Shown here one piece after another: positions 27,853 through 36,848 of a stretch of 64,000 bases of DNA. The translations under genes were made by a program, and so were the position numbers. Numbering within the stretch: position 1 is the first letter of the stretch; every line of letters starts with the position of its first letter. Under the pieces are notes generated by a model. The model ran no database searches. It saw only the letters and a list, made by a program, of their open reading frames with translations, and was not told the origin of the DNA. Origin of the DNA: an uncultured Bacteroides sp. (GTDB taxonomy: Bacteria > Bacteroidota > Bacteroidia > Bacteroidales > Bacteroidaceae); NCBI GenBank assembly GCA_900555635.1, contig USLU01000022.1, forward strand, positions 1 to 64,000, given 5' to 3'.

Positions 27853-29211
27853 TTATGCCTTAGCAGCTGCCGCCTTGAATTTGCGGAATTGCCAAGTAAG
27901 CATCATTACCGCAATCAAGCAGGCACAGAAATCAGCCACCGGCATACTGTACCATACACCTGCCACTCCATAGAATTGTGGCAGGATCAGCAAGCAAGGA
28001 ACCAAGATAAGCATTTGGCGGGTAAGTGACAAGAAAATGGCTTTACTCGCCATGCCAATGCTTTGAAAGAAGTTGGCAGTCACCATCTGAAAGCCGATAA
28101 TCGGGAAAAACATCACCACAATACTTAATCCGCGAGACGAAAGAGCAATCAGTTCCCGGTCTGAAGTAAAGATGCCCACTGCCAATTCGGGAATAAACAT
28201 ACCTATCAGGAAGCCGGTAGTGGTTACGATGGTTGCAAAAATAATGGTCAACTTCAGCACTTCCGTGACACGTGCATATTGCTTTGCACCAAAGTTATAT
28301 CCGGCGATAGGTTGCATACCCTGATTCAATCCCATCACAATCATAATGAAGACAAACACCAATCTATTGACAATGCCGAACGCACCGATAGCCAAATCGC
28401 CTCCATATTGCTTCAGTCCCTGATTGATAAGTATCACAATAAGGCATGCCGCCAAGTTCATAAGAAAAGGAGACATACCGATAGCCAATGAATCTACGAC
28501 AATCTTACGACGCAAACGGAAAATACCTTTCCTGAAATGAAGCAACTCTTCCTTATTAGTAAACAGTTTGAATTGCCACATCAATGCCATCACTTGTGCT
28601 GTGATTGTAGCTATAGCAGCACCACGAATCCCCCACCCCAGGACAAAAATAAAGATCGGAGCCAGAATAATATTAATCACTACTGTGGCAATCGTAGCAT
28701 ACATCGCCTTCTGAGGATGTCCCGCCGAACGAAGTACGGCATTCAGACCAAGATACATGTGAGTCACCACATTGCCCAACAATATAATCTGCATAAACTC
28801 ACGTGCATACTTCACTGTCTCGTCGCTACCACCGAAGAAGTATAAGATAGGATCAAGATAGATTAAAGTCACTACAGAGAACGATATACCAAGGATTATA
28901 TTAAGAACCAACACATTTCCCAACACCCGCTGAGCCGTATCATAATCCTTTTGCCCCAGTTTGACCGAAACCAGTGTTGCAGCTCCCACGCCTACCAATG
29001 ACCCGAAGGCAGCAGCAAGGTTCATCAGCGGAAAAGTCAACGCCAGCCCCGAAATGGCCATTGTTCCTACTCCGTGACCGATGAAAATACTATCCACCAT
29101 ATTATATAAAGAAGATGCTGTCATGGCAATGATTGCCGGTATGGCATATTGCATCAGTAGTTTACTAATCTTTTCCGTGCCCAACGCTGTGGGTGTTTTT
29201 TGTCCTGTCAT
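27853..29211 (-). CDS. MATE-family multidrug/Na+ efflux transporter
   Basis: A 452-aa integral inner-membrane protein with about 12 membrane segments in two similar halves. MATE features include the N-terminal PAIIAMTASSLYNMVDSIFIGHGVG and the corresponding FLMNLAACLIVILINQGL in the second half. Members export cationic drugs or metabolites using Na+ or H+. It is convergent with heparinase I and divergently arranged from lysS across a 391-nt gap, so it is not part of the PUL. The substrate is unknown. Confidence 0.9.
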   Translation of the reverse strand: MTGQKTPTALGTEKISKLLMQYAIPAIIAMTASSLYNMVDSIFIGHGVGTMAISGLALTFPLMNLAAAFGSLVGVGAATLVSVKLGQKDYDTAQRVLGNVLVLNIILGISFSVVTLIYLDPILYFFGGSDETVKYAREFMQIILLGNVVTHMYLGLNAVLRSAGHPQKAMYATIATVVINIILAPIFIFVLGWGIRGAAIATITAQVMALMWQFKLFTNKEELLHFRKGIFRLRRKIVVDSLAIGMSPFLMNLAACLIVILINQGLKQYGGDLAIGAFGIVNRLVFVFIMIVMGLNQGMQPIAGYNFGAKQYARVTEVLKLTIIFATIVTTTGFLIGMFIPELAVGIFTSDRELIALSSRGLSIVVMFFPIIGFQMVTANFFQSIGMASKAIFLSLTRQMLILVPCLLILPQFYGVAGVWYSMPVADFCACLIAVMMLTWQFRKFKAAAAKA

Positions 29212-29375
29212 ACTATACCTACTTCATTTTGAGGGTGCAAAGGTACTCATTTTTCAGGAAGTTAACAAGCCTATCCTCCGGCATTCATCACAAAATAACT
29301 TTCCTCCCTAACAAAAGATCCCTTGAATGCCTTTAAAAGATTTCATCCATACGACGCAAACTTCATTTCCTAACT

Positions 29376-29446
29376 TGAAACTTATATTTCAGGACTTGAA
29401 ATATACATTTCAAAGCCTGATTTTTATATTTCACGCCCTGAAATAT
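29376..29446. repeat. Cluster of three TTTCA/TGAAA inverted repeats
   Basis: Three short palindromes follow one another: TGAAA/TTTCA arms at 29376-29391, TTGAAAT/ATTTCAA at 29396-29413 and ATATTTCA/TGAAATAT at 29426-29446. The units are 20-30 bp apart with related loops (GGACT, GCCTG, GCCCT). They lie in the 391-nt non-coding gap between MATE and lysS (29212-29602). No gene is seen there; a lysS promoter lies at its right end. Confidence 0.55.
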
Positions 29447-29567
29447 AGATTGCGCAGTGAGTGTGGAAAGTTTGGATTACGAGGAAAATAACTTCCCATC
29501 GCATCGTCAGCAACTATCCTATTAGCTTTATTTATAGAAAATATAGCGCTATCTGAAAAATGTTTCG

Positions 29568-29575
29568 TACTTTTG
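29568..29575 (+). promoter_or_regulatory. lysS promoter -7 element
   Basis: TACTTTTG fits the Bacteroides TAnnTTTG consensus and lies 27 nt before the chosen lysS start. No clear TTTG is seen at -33. Confidence 0.5.
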
Positions 29576-29602
29576 TACCCAAATTGAGTGAAATATAGCG
29601 AA

Positions 29603-31333
29603 ATGAACGTATTAGAACTAAGTGAACAGGAAATCATTCGTCGCAACAGTATGAATGAACTTCGCGCGATGGGTATCGAACCCTATCCCGCAGCAGAGTA
29701 TGTAACCAATGCTTTCTCTACCGATATTAAAGCTGAATTCAAAGACGACGAAGAGCCTCGCCAAGTATCCGTAGCCGGACGTATGATGAGCCGTCGTGTC
29801 ATGGGAAAAGCTTCCTTCATTGAATTACAGGATTCCAAAGGACGTATCCAGGTTTATATTACCCGCGATGACATCTGCCCGGGAGAAGACAAAGAGATGT
29901 ACAACACCGTGTTCAAACGTTTGCTCGACCTAGGTGACTTCATCGGCATCGAAGGCTTTGTATTCCGTACCCAGATGGGCGAAATCAGTATCCATGCTAA
30001 GAAAATAACCGTTCTTTCAAAGAGTATCAAGCCGCTACCCATCGTTAAATATAAAGATGGCGTTGCCTACGACTCTTTTGAAGATCCGGAACTCCGTTAT
30101 CGCCAACGCTACGTCGACCTGATTGTAAACGACGGTGTGAAAGAAACCTTCCTGAAACGTGCCAAAATTATCAGCACCATGCGTGCCGTACTCGATGAAG
30201 CCGGATATACCGAAGTAGAAACTCCGATATTGCAGTCCATCCCCGGTGGCGCAAGTGCACGTCCTTTCATTACACACCATAACTCATTGGATATGGACCT
30301 CTACCTGCGCATCGCTACCGAACTTTATCTGAAGCGACTGATCGTAGGAGGATTCGAAGGCGTATATGAAATCGGAAAGAATTTCCGTAACGAAGGTATG
30401 GACAAGAACCATAACCCCGAATTTACTTGCGTGGAACTCTACGTACAATATAAGGACTACAACTGGATGATGAGTTTCACCGAGAAATTACTGGAACGCA
30501 TCTGTATCGCTGTAAACGGTTGCACTGAAACCGAAATCGACGGTAAGACCATCAGTTTCAAAGCTCCTTATCGTCGCCTGCCTATATTGGAAGCAATTAA
30601 GGAAAAGACCGGTTACGACCTCGAAGGCAAGAATGAAGACGAAATCCGTCAAGTTTGCCTTGAACTGAAAATGGATATCGACGATACCATGGGTAAAGGC
30701 AAGTTGATAGACGAAATATTCGGTGAGTTCTGCGAAGGAACTTTCATACAACCCACTTTCATCACCGACTACCCTGTTGAGATGAGCCCGTTGACCAAGA
30801 TGCACCGCAGCAAACCAGGATTGACCGAACGCTTCGAACTCATGGTAAACGGCAAGGAGTTGGCCAACGCTTACAGCGAGCTTAACGACCCCATCGACCA
30901 GGAAGAACGCTTCAAAGACCAGCTGCAATTGAGCGAAAAGGGAGATGACGAAGCCATGTTCATCGATCAGGATTTCTTGAAAGCGCTGCAATACGGTATG
31001 CCTCCTACATCAGGTATCGGTATCGGAATTGACCGTCTGACGATGTTGATGACCGGCAAAGCGTTTATTCAGGAAGTACTTTTCTTCCCGCAAATGCGTC
31101 CGGAGAAAGTGATCCCGAAAGATACTCCCGCCAAATTCATGGAACTGGGCATCCCCGAAGAATGGGTACCTGTAATCCAAAAGGCAGGTTACAACTTAGT
31201 GAGTGACATGAAAGATGTGAACCCGCAGAAGTTACACATGGATATCTGTGGCATCAACAAGAAGTATAAACTGGAACTGACTGCCCCGACGGTGAACGAC
31301 GTTGCCGACTGGATCAGTTCGATCAAAAATTAA
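29603..31333 (+). CDS. lysS: Lysyl-tRNA synthetase, class II
   Basis: The protein is 576 aa from ATG 29603 ([17 protein letters not shown]); a start 15 nt upstream is possible but not conserved in relatives as recalled. The OB-fold anticodon-binding domain covers about 50-160. The class II core carries motif 2 ([20 protein letters not shown]) and motif 3 ([15 protein letters not shown]). It charges tRNA-Lys in the cytoplasm. After the usual end of bacterial LysRS there are some 70 extra residues ([14 protein letters not shown] to the end), a tail found in Bacteroidetes enzymes that looks like a small helical nucleic-acid-binding unit (inference). Confidence 0.97.
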   Translation: MNVLELSEQEIIRRNSMNELRAMGIEPYPAAEYVTNAFSTDIKAEFKDDEEPRQVSVAGRMMSRRVMGKASFIELQDSKGRIQVYITRDDICPGEDKEMYNTVFKRLLDLGDFIGIEGFVFRTQMGEISIHAKKITVLSKSIKPLPIVKYKDGVAYDSFEDPELRYRQRYVDLIVNDGVKETFLKRAKIISTMRAVLDEAGYTEVETPILQSIPGGASARPFITHHNSLDMDLYLRIATELYLKRLIVGGFEGVYEIGKNFRNEGMDKNHNPEFTCVELYVQYKDYNWMMSFTEKLLERICIAVNGCTETEIDGKTISFKAPYRRLPILEAIKEKTGYDLEGKNEDEIRQVCLELKMDIDDTMGKGKLIDEIFGEFCEGTFIQPTFITDYPVEMSPLTKMHRSKPGLTERFELMVNGKELANAYSELNDPIDQEERFKDQLQLSEKGDDEAMFIDQDFLKALQYGMPPTSGIGIGIDRLTMLMTGKAFIQEVLFFPQMRPEKVIPKDTPAKFMELGIPEEWVPVIQKAGYNLVSDMKDVNPQKLHMDICGINKKYKLELTAPTVNDVADWISSIKN

Positions 31334-31372
31334 GAATTAAAAATTAAAACTAAGATAAGCAAGATTAAAAGA

Positions 31373-31406
31373 TAAAAGGGGAGAAGACAAACCTTTGCCC
31401 CTTTTA
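31373..31406 (+). terminator. lysS rho-independent terminator
   Basis: TAAAAGGGG (31373-31381) pairs perfectly with CCCCTTTTA (31398-31406), followed by a T-rich tract ATTTTTAATTTTTAA. It sits 39 nt after the lysS stop and before gpsA, whose start is 31434. Confidence 0.75.
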
Positions 31407-31433
31407 ATTTTTAATTTTTAATTATTAATTATC

Positions 31434-32429
31434 ATGAAACTACCCGGTAAGATAGCCATCATGGGCGGAGGAAGTTGGGCAACTGCCATTGCAAAAATGG
31501 TACTTTCTCAAGCAGAGTCGATAAATTGGTACATGCGACGAGATGATCGTATTGCCGATTTCAAACGACTTGGACATAATCCTGCCTACTTGACGGGCGT
31601 CAAATTCGATTCTAAGCGTATTAATTTCAGCTCCAATATCAACGATGTAGTGAGAGACTCTGACACGCTTATATTCGTGACCCCCTCACCTTATTTGAAA
31701 TCTCACTTGAAAAAGTTGAAGACGAAAATAAAGGATAAATTCATCATCACAGCAATTAAAGGTATTGTACCCGACGATAACATGATCGTTTCGGAGTACT
31801 TTACGAAAGAATATGGCGTACCGGCTGAAAATATCGCTGTACTGGCAGGTCCCTGCCATGCGGAAGAAGTAGCCTTGGAACGCCTTTCTTATTTAACCAT
31901 AGCTTGCCCGGATACGGACAAAGCATGTACCATCGCCCGTAATCTGGCCAGCTCCTACATCAAGACATCTGTCAGTAACGATGTCGCAGGCATCGAATAC
32001 AGTTCGGTGCTGAAAAACGTATATGCCATTGCAGCCGGTATTTGCAGCGGTCTGAAGTATGGAGATAACTTTCAGGCCGTGCTCATGTCCAATGCCATAC
32101 AAGAGATGAACCGTTTCCTGCAAACAGTACATCCGTTGAACCGGAATGTGAACGATTCTGTTTATTTGGGTGACTTGTTAGTAACCGGATATTCCAATTT
32201 CAGCCGTAACCGTACGTTCGGTACCATGATTGGCAAAGGTTACTCTGTAAAAAGCGCACAGATTGAAATGGAAATGATTGCAGAAGGTTACTTCGGTACC
32301 AAGTGTATCAAAGAAATCAACAAGCACCACCACGTCAATATGCCGATAGTAGATGCTGTATACAATATCTTGTACGAACGTATCTCACCCATGATAGAGA
32401 TTAAGCTGTTGACGGATTCATTCCGTTAA
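31434..32429 (+). CDS. gpsA: NAD(P)-dependent glycerol-3-phosphate dehydrogenase
   Basis: 331 aa. The N-terminal Rossmann motif is GGGSWATAIAKM near residue 11, followed by FVTPSPYLKSHL and VLAGPCHAEEVA. The C-terminal helical domain contains the catalytic-lysine segment YSSVLKNVYAIAAGI. It reduces dihydroxyacetone phosphate to sn-glycerol-3-phosphate for membrane lipid synthesis in the cytoplasm. It lies between the lysS terminator and pgi, with a 59-nt gap to pgi, and may be co-transcribed with pgi. Confidence 0.95.
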   Translation: MKLPGKIAIMGGGSWATAIAKMVLSQAESINWYMRRDDRIADFKRLGHNPAYLTGVKFDSKRINFSSNINDVVRDSDTLIFVTPSPYLKSHLKKLKTKIKDKFIITAIKGIVPDDNMIVSEYFTKEYGVPAENIAVLAGPCHAEEVALERLSYLTIACPDTDKACTIARNLASSYIKTSVSNDVAGIEYSSVLKNVYAIAAGICSGLKYGDNFQAVLMSNAIQEMNRFLQTVHPLNRNVNDSVYLGDLLVTGYSNFSRNRTFGTMIGKGYSVKSAQIEMEMIAEGYFGTKCIKEINKHHHVNMPIVDAVYNILYERISPMIEIKLLTDSFR

Positions 32430-32488
32430 CCGGCATCTCAGAAAAGAATGATAACATAAGACTTTAACCCTTTAATATAATAATGAAT

Positions 32489-33826
32489 ATGATTAAATTA
32501 GACATTGAGAAAACACTCGGATTCATCTCAAAAGAGAACGTTTTCGCCTATGAAGCCCAAGTAAAGGCTGCACAGGAAGCATTAGAAAATGGCACAGGCA
32601 AGGGTAATGATTTCTTAGGTTGGTTACACCTCCCCTCCTCCATAACAAAAGAGCATTTGGCTGACCTGAAAGCTACTGCACAGGTATTACGTGAAAACTG
32701 CGAAGTGGTGATTGTTGCCGGTATCGGCGGAAGCTACCTCGGTACACGTGCAGTTGTCGAAGCTTTATCAAACAGCTTCACTTGGTTGCAAGATAAGAAG
32801 ACCGCTCCGGTCATCATCTACGCCGGACACAACATTGGTGAAGACTATCTGTACGAACTTACAGAATTCTTGAAAGACAAGAAGTTCGGTGTTATCAACA
32901 TTTCTAAGTCAGGTACTACTACCGAAACAGCTTTGGCTTTCCGTCTGCTGAAAAAACAATGCGAAGAACAACGCGGTAAGGAAATGGCAAAGAAAGTAAT
33001 CGTTGCCATTACAGATGCCAAGAAGGGTGCTGCCCGTGTAACAGCTAACAACGAAGGTTACAAATCATTCATCATCCCCGATAATGTAGGTGGCCGTTTC
33101 TCTGTACTTACTCCGGTAGGTCTGTTACCCATTGCTATTGCCGGTTTCGATATCGAGAAGTTGGTTGCCGGTGCTGTTGCCATGGAGAAAGCTTGTGGAA
33201 AAGATGTTCCGTTTGCCGAGAACCCTGCTGCTATCTATGCTGCTACCCGTAACGAACTTTACAAGAGTGGCAAGAAGATTGAAATCCTCGTAAACTTCAA
33301 CCCCAAGTTGCACTATGTTAGCGAATGGTGGAAACAGCTTTACGGAGAATCAGAAGGTAAAGAAAATAAAGGTATCTTCCCTGCTGCCGTTGATTTCTCT
33401 ACCGACCTTCACTCTATGGGTCAATGGATTCAGGAAGGTGAACGCACTATCTTCGAAACCGTTATCTCTGTAGAAAAGACCAACCACAAGTTGGAAGTAC
33501 CCAGCGACGAAGCCAACCTCGACGGTTTGAACTTCCTTGCCGGCAAGCGTGTAGACGAAGTAAACAAAATGGCCGAACTGGGAACACAACTCGCCCATGT
33601 GGACGGTGGTGTACCTAACATGCGTATCGTGATCCCTGCCCTGAACGAAGAAACTATCGGCGGTTTGCTGTACTTCTTTGAAATTGCTTGCGGTATCAGC
33701 GGTTATATTCTCGGTGTTAATCCGTTCGACCAACCGGGCGTAGAAGCTTACAAGAAGAATATGTTTGCATTGCTCAATAAGCCAGGTTACGAAGCTGAAT
33801 CTAAAGCTATTCAGGCAAGACTGTAA
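32489..33826 (+). CDS. pgi: Glucose-6-phosphate isomerase
   Basis: The preferred start 32489 ([12 protein letters not shown]) gives 445 aa, matching the B. thetaiotaomicron length; ATG 32483 adds two residues. SIS-domain signatures are present: [35 protein letters not shown] and [14 protein letters not shown], plus the catalytic C-terminal region. It interconverts glucose-6-phosphate and fructose-6-phosphate in glycolysis. A strong terminator follows the stop by 21 nt. Confidence 0.97.
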   Translation: MIKLDIEKTLGFISKENVFAYEAQVKAAQEALENGTGKGNDFLGWLHLPSSITKEHLADLKATAQVLRENCEVVIVAGIGGSYLGTRAVVEALSNSFTWLQDKKTAPVIIYAGHNIGEDYLYELTEFLKDKKFGVINISKSGTTTETALAFRLLKKQCEEQRGKEMAKKVIVAITDAKKGAARVTANNEGYKSFIIPDNVGGRFSVLTPVGLLPIAIAGFDIEKLVAGAVAMEKACGKDVPFAENPAAIYAATRNELYKSGKKIEILVNFNPKLHYVSEWWKQLYGESEGKENKGIFPAAVDFSTDLHSMGQWIQEGERTIFETVISVEKTNHKLEVPSDEANLDGLNFLAGKRVDEVNKMAELGTQLAHVDGGVPNMRIVIPALNEETIGGLLYFFEIACGISGYILGVNPFDQPGVEAYKKNMFALLNKPGYEAESKAIQARL

Positions 33827-33847
33827 TCTACTGATAACAGAATATCC

Positions 33848-33883
33848 AATCAGGCACGGGATTGATTCCGTGCCTGATTTTTT
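33848..33883 (+). terminator. pgi rho-independent terminator
   Basis: The arms 33848-33859 and 33868-33879 pair perfectly over 12 bp around an 8-nt loop and run into a T-run (to 33883). It separates pgi from the phosphatase gene. Confidence 0.88.
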
Positions 33884-33884
33884 G

Positions 33885-33892
33885 TATCTTTG
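33885..33892 (+). promoter_or_regulatory. -7 element of the HAD phosphatase gene
   Basis: TATCTTTG is a perfect TAnnTTTG match directly after the pgi terminator and 25 nt before the ATG at 33918. It supports the shorter start of the following gene. Confidence 0.6.
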
Positions 33893-33917
33893 CCGTCACA
33901 AAACAATAGGTATTTAT

Positions 33918-34658
33918 ATGTTCGAAAAATCCATTGCCCGTTATCTGGAAAAGCATGGGCACTCTAATATCCAATTAAAGGCCGTTCTCTTTGACATGGA
34001 CGGTGTACTGTTCAATTCAATGCCCTATCATGCCGATGCATGGCACAAGACCATGGAACGCCATGGCCTGCATCTGAGCCGCGAAGAAGCCTATATGCAC
34101 GAAGGTCGCACTGGAGCAGCAACAGTGAACATTGTTTATCAACGTCAATTCGGGAAAGAAGCTACTCCCGAAATAATAGAAAGCATTTACGCCGAGAAAA
34201 GTGCGGAGTTCAATAGAAATCCCGAACCGGAACGTATGCCGGGTGCCTGGGAAGTATTGCAAGAAGTGAAATCCAACGGACTTACTCCGGTACTTGTTAC
34301 CGGTTCCGGGCAACATTCTCTGTTAGACCGCCTAGTACATAACTTTCCCGGCATGTTTCAACGCGAACGCATGGTAACAGCTTTCGATGTAAAATATGGC
34401 AAGCCCCATCCCGAACCTTATCTGATGGGCTTGGAAAAGGCAGGTGTAAATGCCAATGAAGCTATCGTAGTGGAAAATGCCCCTATCGGCGTACAGGCAG
34501 GAGCAGCAGCCGGTATATTTACTGTAGCAGTCAATACCGGTCCGATAGACGATCAAGTATTGTTAGAGGCAGGAGCTGATGTATTGTTTCCTTCTATGCA
34601 GGCACTTCGCGATAACTGGTCAGCATTGTACCAAGCATTTTGCAAACAGCAACGATAA
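33918..34658 (+). CDS. HAD-superfamily sugar phosphatase/phosphoglucomutase-like protein
   Basis: 246 aa from ATG 33918. The frame stays open upstream into pgi, but the terminator and promoter between them rule out the longer form. HAD motif I is VLFDMDGVLFNSMPYH with nucleophile and acid/base Asp pair, motif II is PVLVTGSG, and the Lys/Asp motifs are KYGKPHPEPYLMGLEKAG and VVENAPIGVQAGAAAG. The cap domain is type C1, as in beta-phosphoglucomutase and 2-deoxyglucose-6-phosphatase. The substrate is probably a sugar phosphate; the exact one is unknown. Confidence 0.85.
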   Translation: MFEKSIARYLEKHGHSNIQLKAVLFDMDGVLFNSMPYHADAWHKTMERHGLHLSREEAYMHEGRTGAATVNIVYQRQFGKEATPEIIESIYAEKSAEFNRNPEPERMPGAWEVLQEVKSNGLTPVLVTGSGQHSLLDRLVHNFPGMFQRERMVTAFDVKYGKPHPEPYLMGLEKAGVNANEAIVVENAPIGVQAGAAAGIFTVAVNTGPIDDQVLLEAGADVLFPSMQALRDNWSALYQAFCKQQR

Positions 34659-34689
34659 AGCATCGTTGTTGAAACCATCACTAAACCAA

Positions 34690-34726
34690 AAACTCCCTCC
34701 GCAAATCATTCATGCAGAGGGAGTTT
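34690..34726. terminator. Terminator of tRNA-Arg (and/or HAD gene)
   Basis: AAACTCCCTC (34690-34699) pairs with GAGGGAGTTT (34717-34726), and three more base pairs close the inner loop. On the minus strand TTTGGTTTAG follows, so it fits the tRNA gene best. It lies 31 nt after the HAD stop and may work in both directions. Confidence 0.7.
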
Positions 34727-34735
34727 CTTGTTTAG

Positions 34736-34808
34736 TGACCCCGGTGCGATTCAAACGCACGACCTTCAGAACCGGAATCTGACGCTCTATTCACTAAGCT
34801 ACGGAGCC
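34736..34808 (-). tRNA. tRNA-Arg (anticodon CCG)
   Basis: A 73-nt cloverleaf on the minus strand. The acceptor GGCTCCG/CGGGGTC has two G-U pairs, the D arm is GCTT...GAGC, the anticodon stem TCAGA/TCTGA encloses loop TTCCGGT with CCG at 34-36, and the T arm is GTGCG/CGCAC with TTTGAAT. The discriminator base is A and no CCA is encoded. It reads the arginine codon CGG. Confidence 0.95.
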
Positions 34809-34978
34809 AAATGCGGAACAAAAGTATAAAAAATATTAGCATATTCCTAACAATAAAGAGTTTTTTCAAGTAAATTCTTTCAGTTAGTACTATTATTATT
34901 TTGAGTGTACGACTTCTACATCTATATACATTTTGTTATTTTTTTAATTAAAAAGCAAGCAAGTATCAATATTATTTC

Positions 34979-34986
34979 TATCTTTG
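34979..34986 (+). promoter_or_regulatory. asnA promoter -7 element
   Basis: TATCTTTG, a perfect TAnnTTTG match, lies 36 nt before the asnA start in an AT-rich stretch. The rest of 34809-35022 shows no gene. Confidence 0.6.
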
Positions 34987-35022
34987 CCGAACAATTTAAT
35001 AGAAGTTTGATAGTGTAAACTT

Positions 35023-36060
35023 ATGAGCTACTTAATAAAACCTGAAGGATATAAACCTTTACTTGATCTAAAGCAAACAGAATTAGGAATTAAACAGATT
35101 AAAGAGTTCTTCCAATTGAACCTTTCATCCGAACTACGCTTGCGTCGTGTCACCGCCCCCCTCTTTGTATTAAAAGGTATGGGTATTAATGATGACCTGA
35201 ACGGCGTGGAGCGTGCAGTTTCTTTCCCTATCAAGGATTTAGGCGATGCACAAGCGGAAGTAGTACACTCCCTTGCCAAATGGAAACGGCTGACACTTGC
35301 CGAATATCGTATAGAACCCGGTTATGGAATCTACACAGATATGAATGCTATCCGTGCCGACGAAGAGTTGGGCAATCTTCACTCCCTGTATGTGGATCAA
35401 TGGGACTGGGAACGTGTTATCACGGCCGAAGACCGTAATATAGAGTTCCTGAAAGAGATAGTCAACCGTATTTATGCCGCCATGGTGCGTACCGAATATA
35501 TGGTATATGAAATGTATCCGCAAATTAAGCCATGCTTACCACAAAAATTACACTTCATCCATGCAGAAGAATTGCGTCAACTCTATCCTGACTTGGAACC
35601 TAAATGCCGTGAACATGCCATCTGTAAGAAGTTTGGCGCTGTCTTTATCATCGGTATCGGGTGCAAGCTTAGTGACGGTAAGAAACATGACGGACGTGCT
35701 CCGGACTATGATGACTATACCACTCCCGGACTAAATGACCTACCGGGTTTGAATGGCGATTTATTACTCTGGGATCATGTGCTGCAACGCAGTATCGAAC
35801 TTTCTTCTATGGGTATTCGTGTGGATAAAGCAACCCTCCTTCGCCAGCTCAAACAAGAAGGAGAAGAGCAACGCATGGAACTATACTTCCACAAACGTTT
35901 GATGAATGATACCCTTCCTCTCTCTATAGGTGGCGGTATCGGTCAATCACGCTTATGTATGACTTACTTGCGCAAAGCACATATTGGTGAAATACAAGCT
36001 AGTATTTGGCCCGAAGATATGCGTAAGGAATGCAAAGAGCACAACATACATTTAATCTAA
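35023..36060 (+). CDS. asnA: Aspartate-ammonia ligase (asparagine synthetase A)
   Basis: 345 aa, the usual length for AsnA. The class II tRNA-synthetase-like core shows RLRRVTAPLFV and FPIKDLGDAQAEVVHSLAKW near the N-terminus, RADEELGNLHSLYVDQWDWE in the middle, and SIGGGIGQSRLCMTYLRKAHIGEIQ at the C-terminus. It makes asparagine from aspartate, ammonia and ATP. A promoter and terminator frame it, so it is a single-gene unit. Confidence 0.97.
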   Translation: MSYLIKPEGYKPLLDLKQTELGIKQIKEFFQLNLSSELRLRRVTAPLFVLKGMGINDDLNGVERAVSFPIKDLGDAQAEVVHSLAKWKRLTLAEYRIEPGYGIYTDMNAIRADEELGNLHSLYVDQWDWERVITAEDRNIEFLKEIVNRIYAAMVRTEYMVYEMYPQIKPCLPQKLHFIHAEELRQLYPDLEPKCREHAICKKFGAVFIIGIGCKLSDGKKHDGRAPDYDDYTTPGLNDLPGLNGDLLLWDHVLQRSIELSSMGIRVDKATLLRQLKQEGEEQRMELYFHKRLMNDTLPLSIGGGIGQSRLCMTYLRKAHIGEIQASIWPEDMRKECKEHNIHLI

Positions 36061-36084
36061 GATACATTTATCTAACTATACTGT

Positions 36085-36118
36085 ATAAAGTTCAACCCCT
36101 CGAAAGGTTGAACTTTAT
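36085..36118 (+). terminator. asnA rho-independent terminator
   Basis: The arms 36085-36097 and 36106-36118 pair perfectly over 13 bp around an 8-nt loop and are followed by TTTTTTATTTT. It is 24 nt after the asnA stop. Confidence 0.9.
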
Positions 36119-36164
36119 TTTTTATTTTGTACTTTAGCATCCGAAACAATTAACCAAACAAATT

Positions 36165-36827
36165 ATGAATGTTCAAATAGAAGAGAGCTGGAAAGCACAT
36201 TTACAACCCGAATTTGATAAAGACTACTTCCTGAAATTAACAGAGTTTGTTCGTGATGAATATGGAAAATATGCCATATATCCCCCGGGTAAGTTAATGT
36301 TCAACGCCTTCAACTTATGCCCTTTCGATAAGGTTAAAGTAGTAATCATCGGTCAGGACCCCTATCATGGTCCCGGACAAGCACACGGACTTTGTTTTTC
36401 TGTCAATGATGGTGTACCTTTCCCTCCTTCTTTGCTCAATATCTTTAAAGAAATAAAAAATGATATAGGAACAGATGCCCCTCAAACAGGTAATCTTACC
36501 CGTTGGGCAGAACAAGGTGTATTATTACTCAACGCCACCCTTACTGTACGGGCACATCAAGCAGGTTCTCATCAGAATCGGGGGTGGGAGACCTTTACAG
36601 ATGCCGCCATCCGTGCACTTGCCGAAGGGAAAGAGCATCTTGTTTTCATCCTTTGGGGAGCTTATGCACAAAAGAAAGGCGCCTTTATCGACCGCAATAA
36701 ACATTTAGTTTTATCCTCCGCCCATCCTTCACCCCTTTCTGCCTACAACGGTTTCTTCGGCAACAAGCATTTCAGCAAAACCAATGAATACTTAAAAGCA
36801 CATGGGGAACAAGAAATAAAATGGTAG
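36165..36827 (+). CDS. ung: Uracil-DNA glycosylase, family 1
   Basis: 220 aa with both Ung motifs: the water-activating GQDPYHGPGQAHGLCFSV near residue 64 and the DNA-intercalation motif HPSPLSAYNGFFGNKHFSK near 187. It removes uracil from DNA in base-excision repair. The stop codon lies inside the convergent terminator stem shared with lptD. Confidence 0.97.
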   Translation: MNVQIEESWKAHLQPEFDKDYFLKLTEFVRDEYGKYAIYPPGKLMFNAFNLCPFDKVKVVIIGQDPYHGPGQAHGLCFSVNDGVPFPPSLLNIFKEIKNDIGTDAPQTGNLTRWAEQGVLLLNATLTVRAHQAGSHQNRGWETFTDAAIRALAEGKEHLVFILWGAYAQKKGAFIDRNKHLVLSSAHPSPLSAYNGFFGNKHFSKTNEYLKAHGEQEIKW

Positions 36828-36847
36828 AGTTTTAACTCTACCATTTT
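36818..36847. terminator. Bidirectional terminator between ung and lptD
   Basis: The arms 36818-36830 and 36835-36847 pair perfectly, with A-runs on the left and T-runs on the right, so it reads as a terminator on both strands. It overlaps the ung stop codon and ends 1 nt before the lptD stop. Confidence 0.85.
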
Positions 36848-36848
36848 A

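Noticed and set aside
33765..33917. Longer start for the HAD phosphatase reaching into pgi
   Set aside because: A terminator and a promoter lie between the two, and the added residues are not HAD-like.
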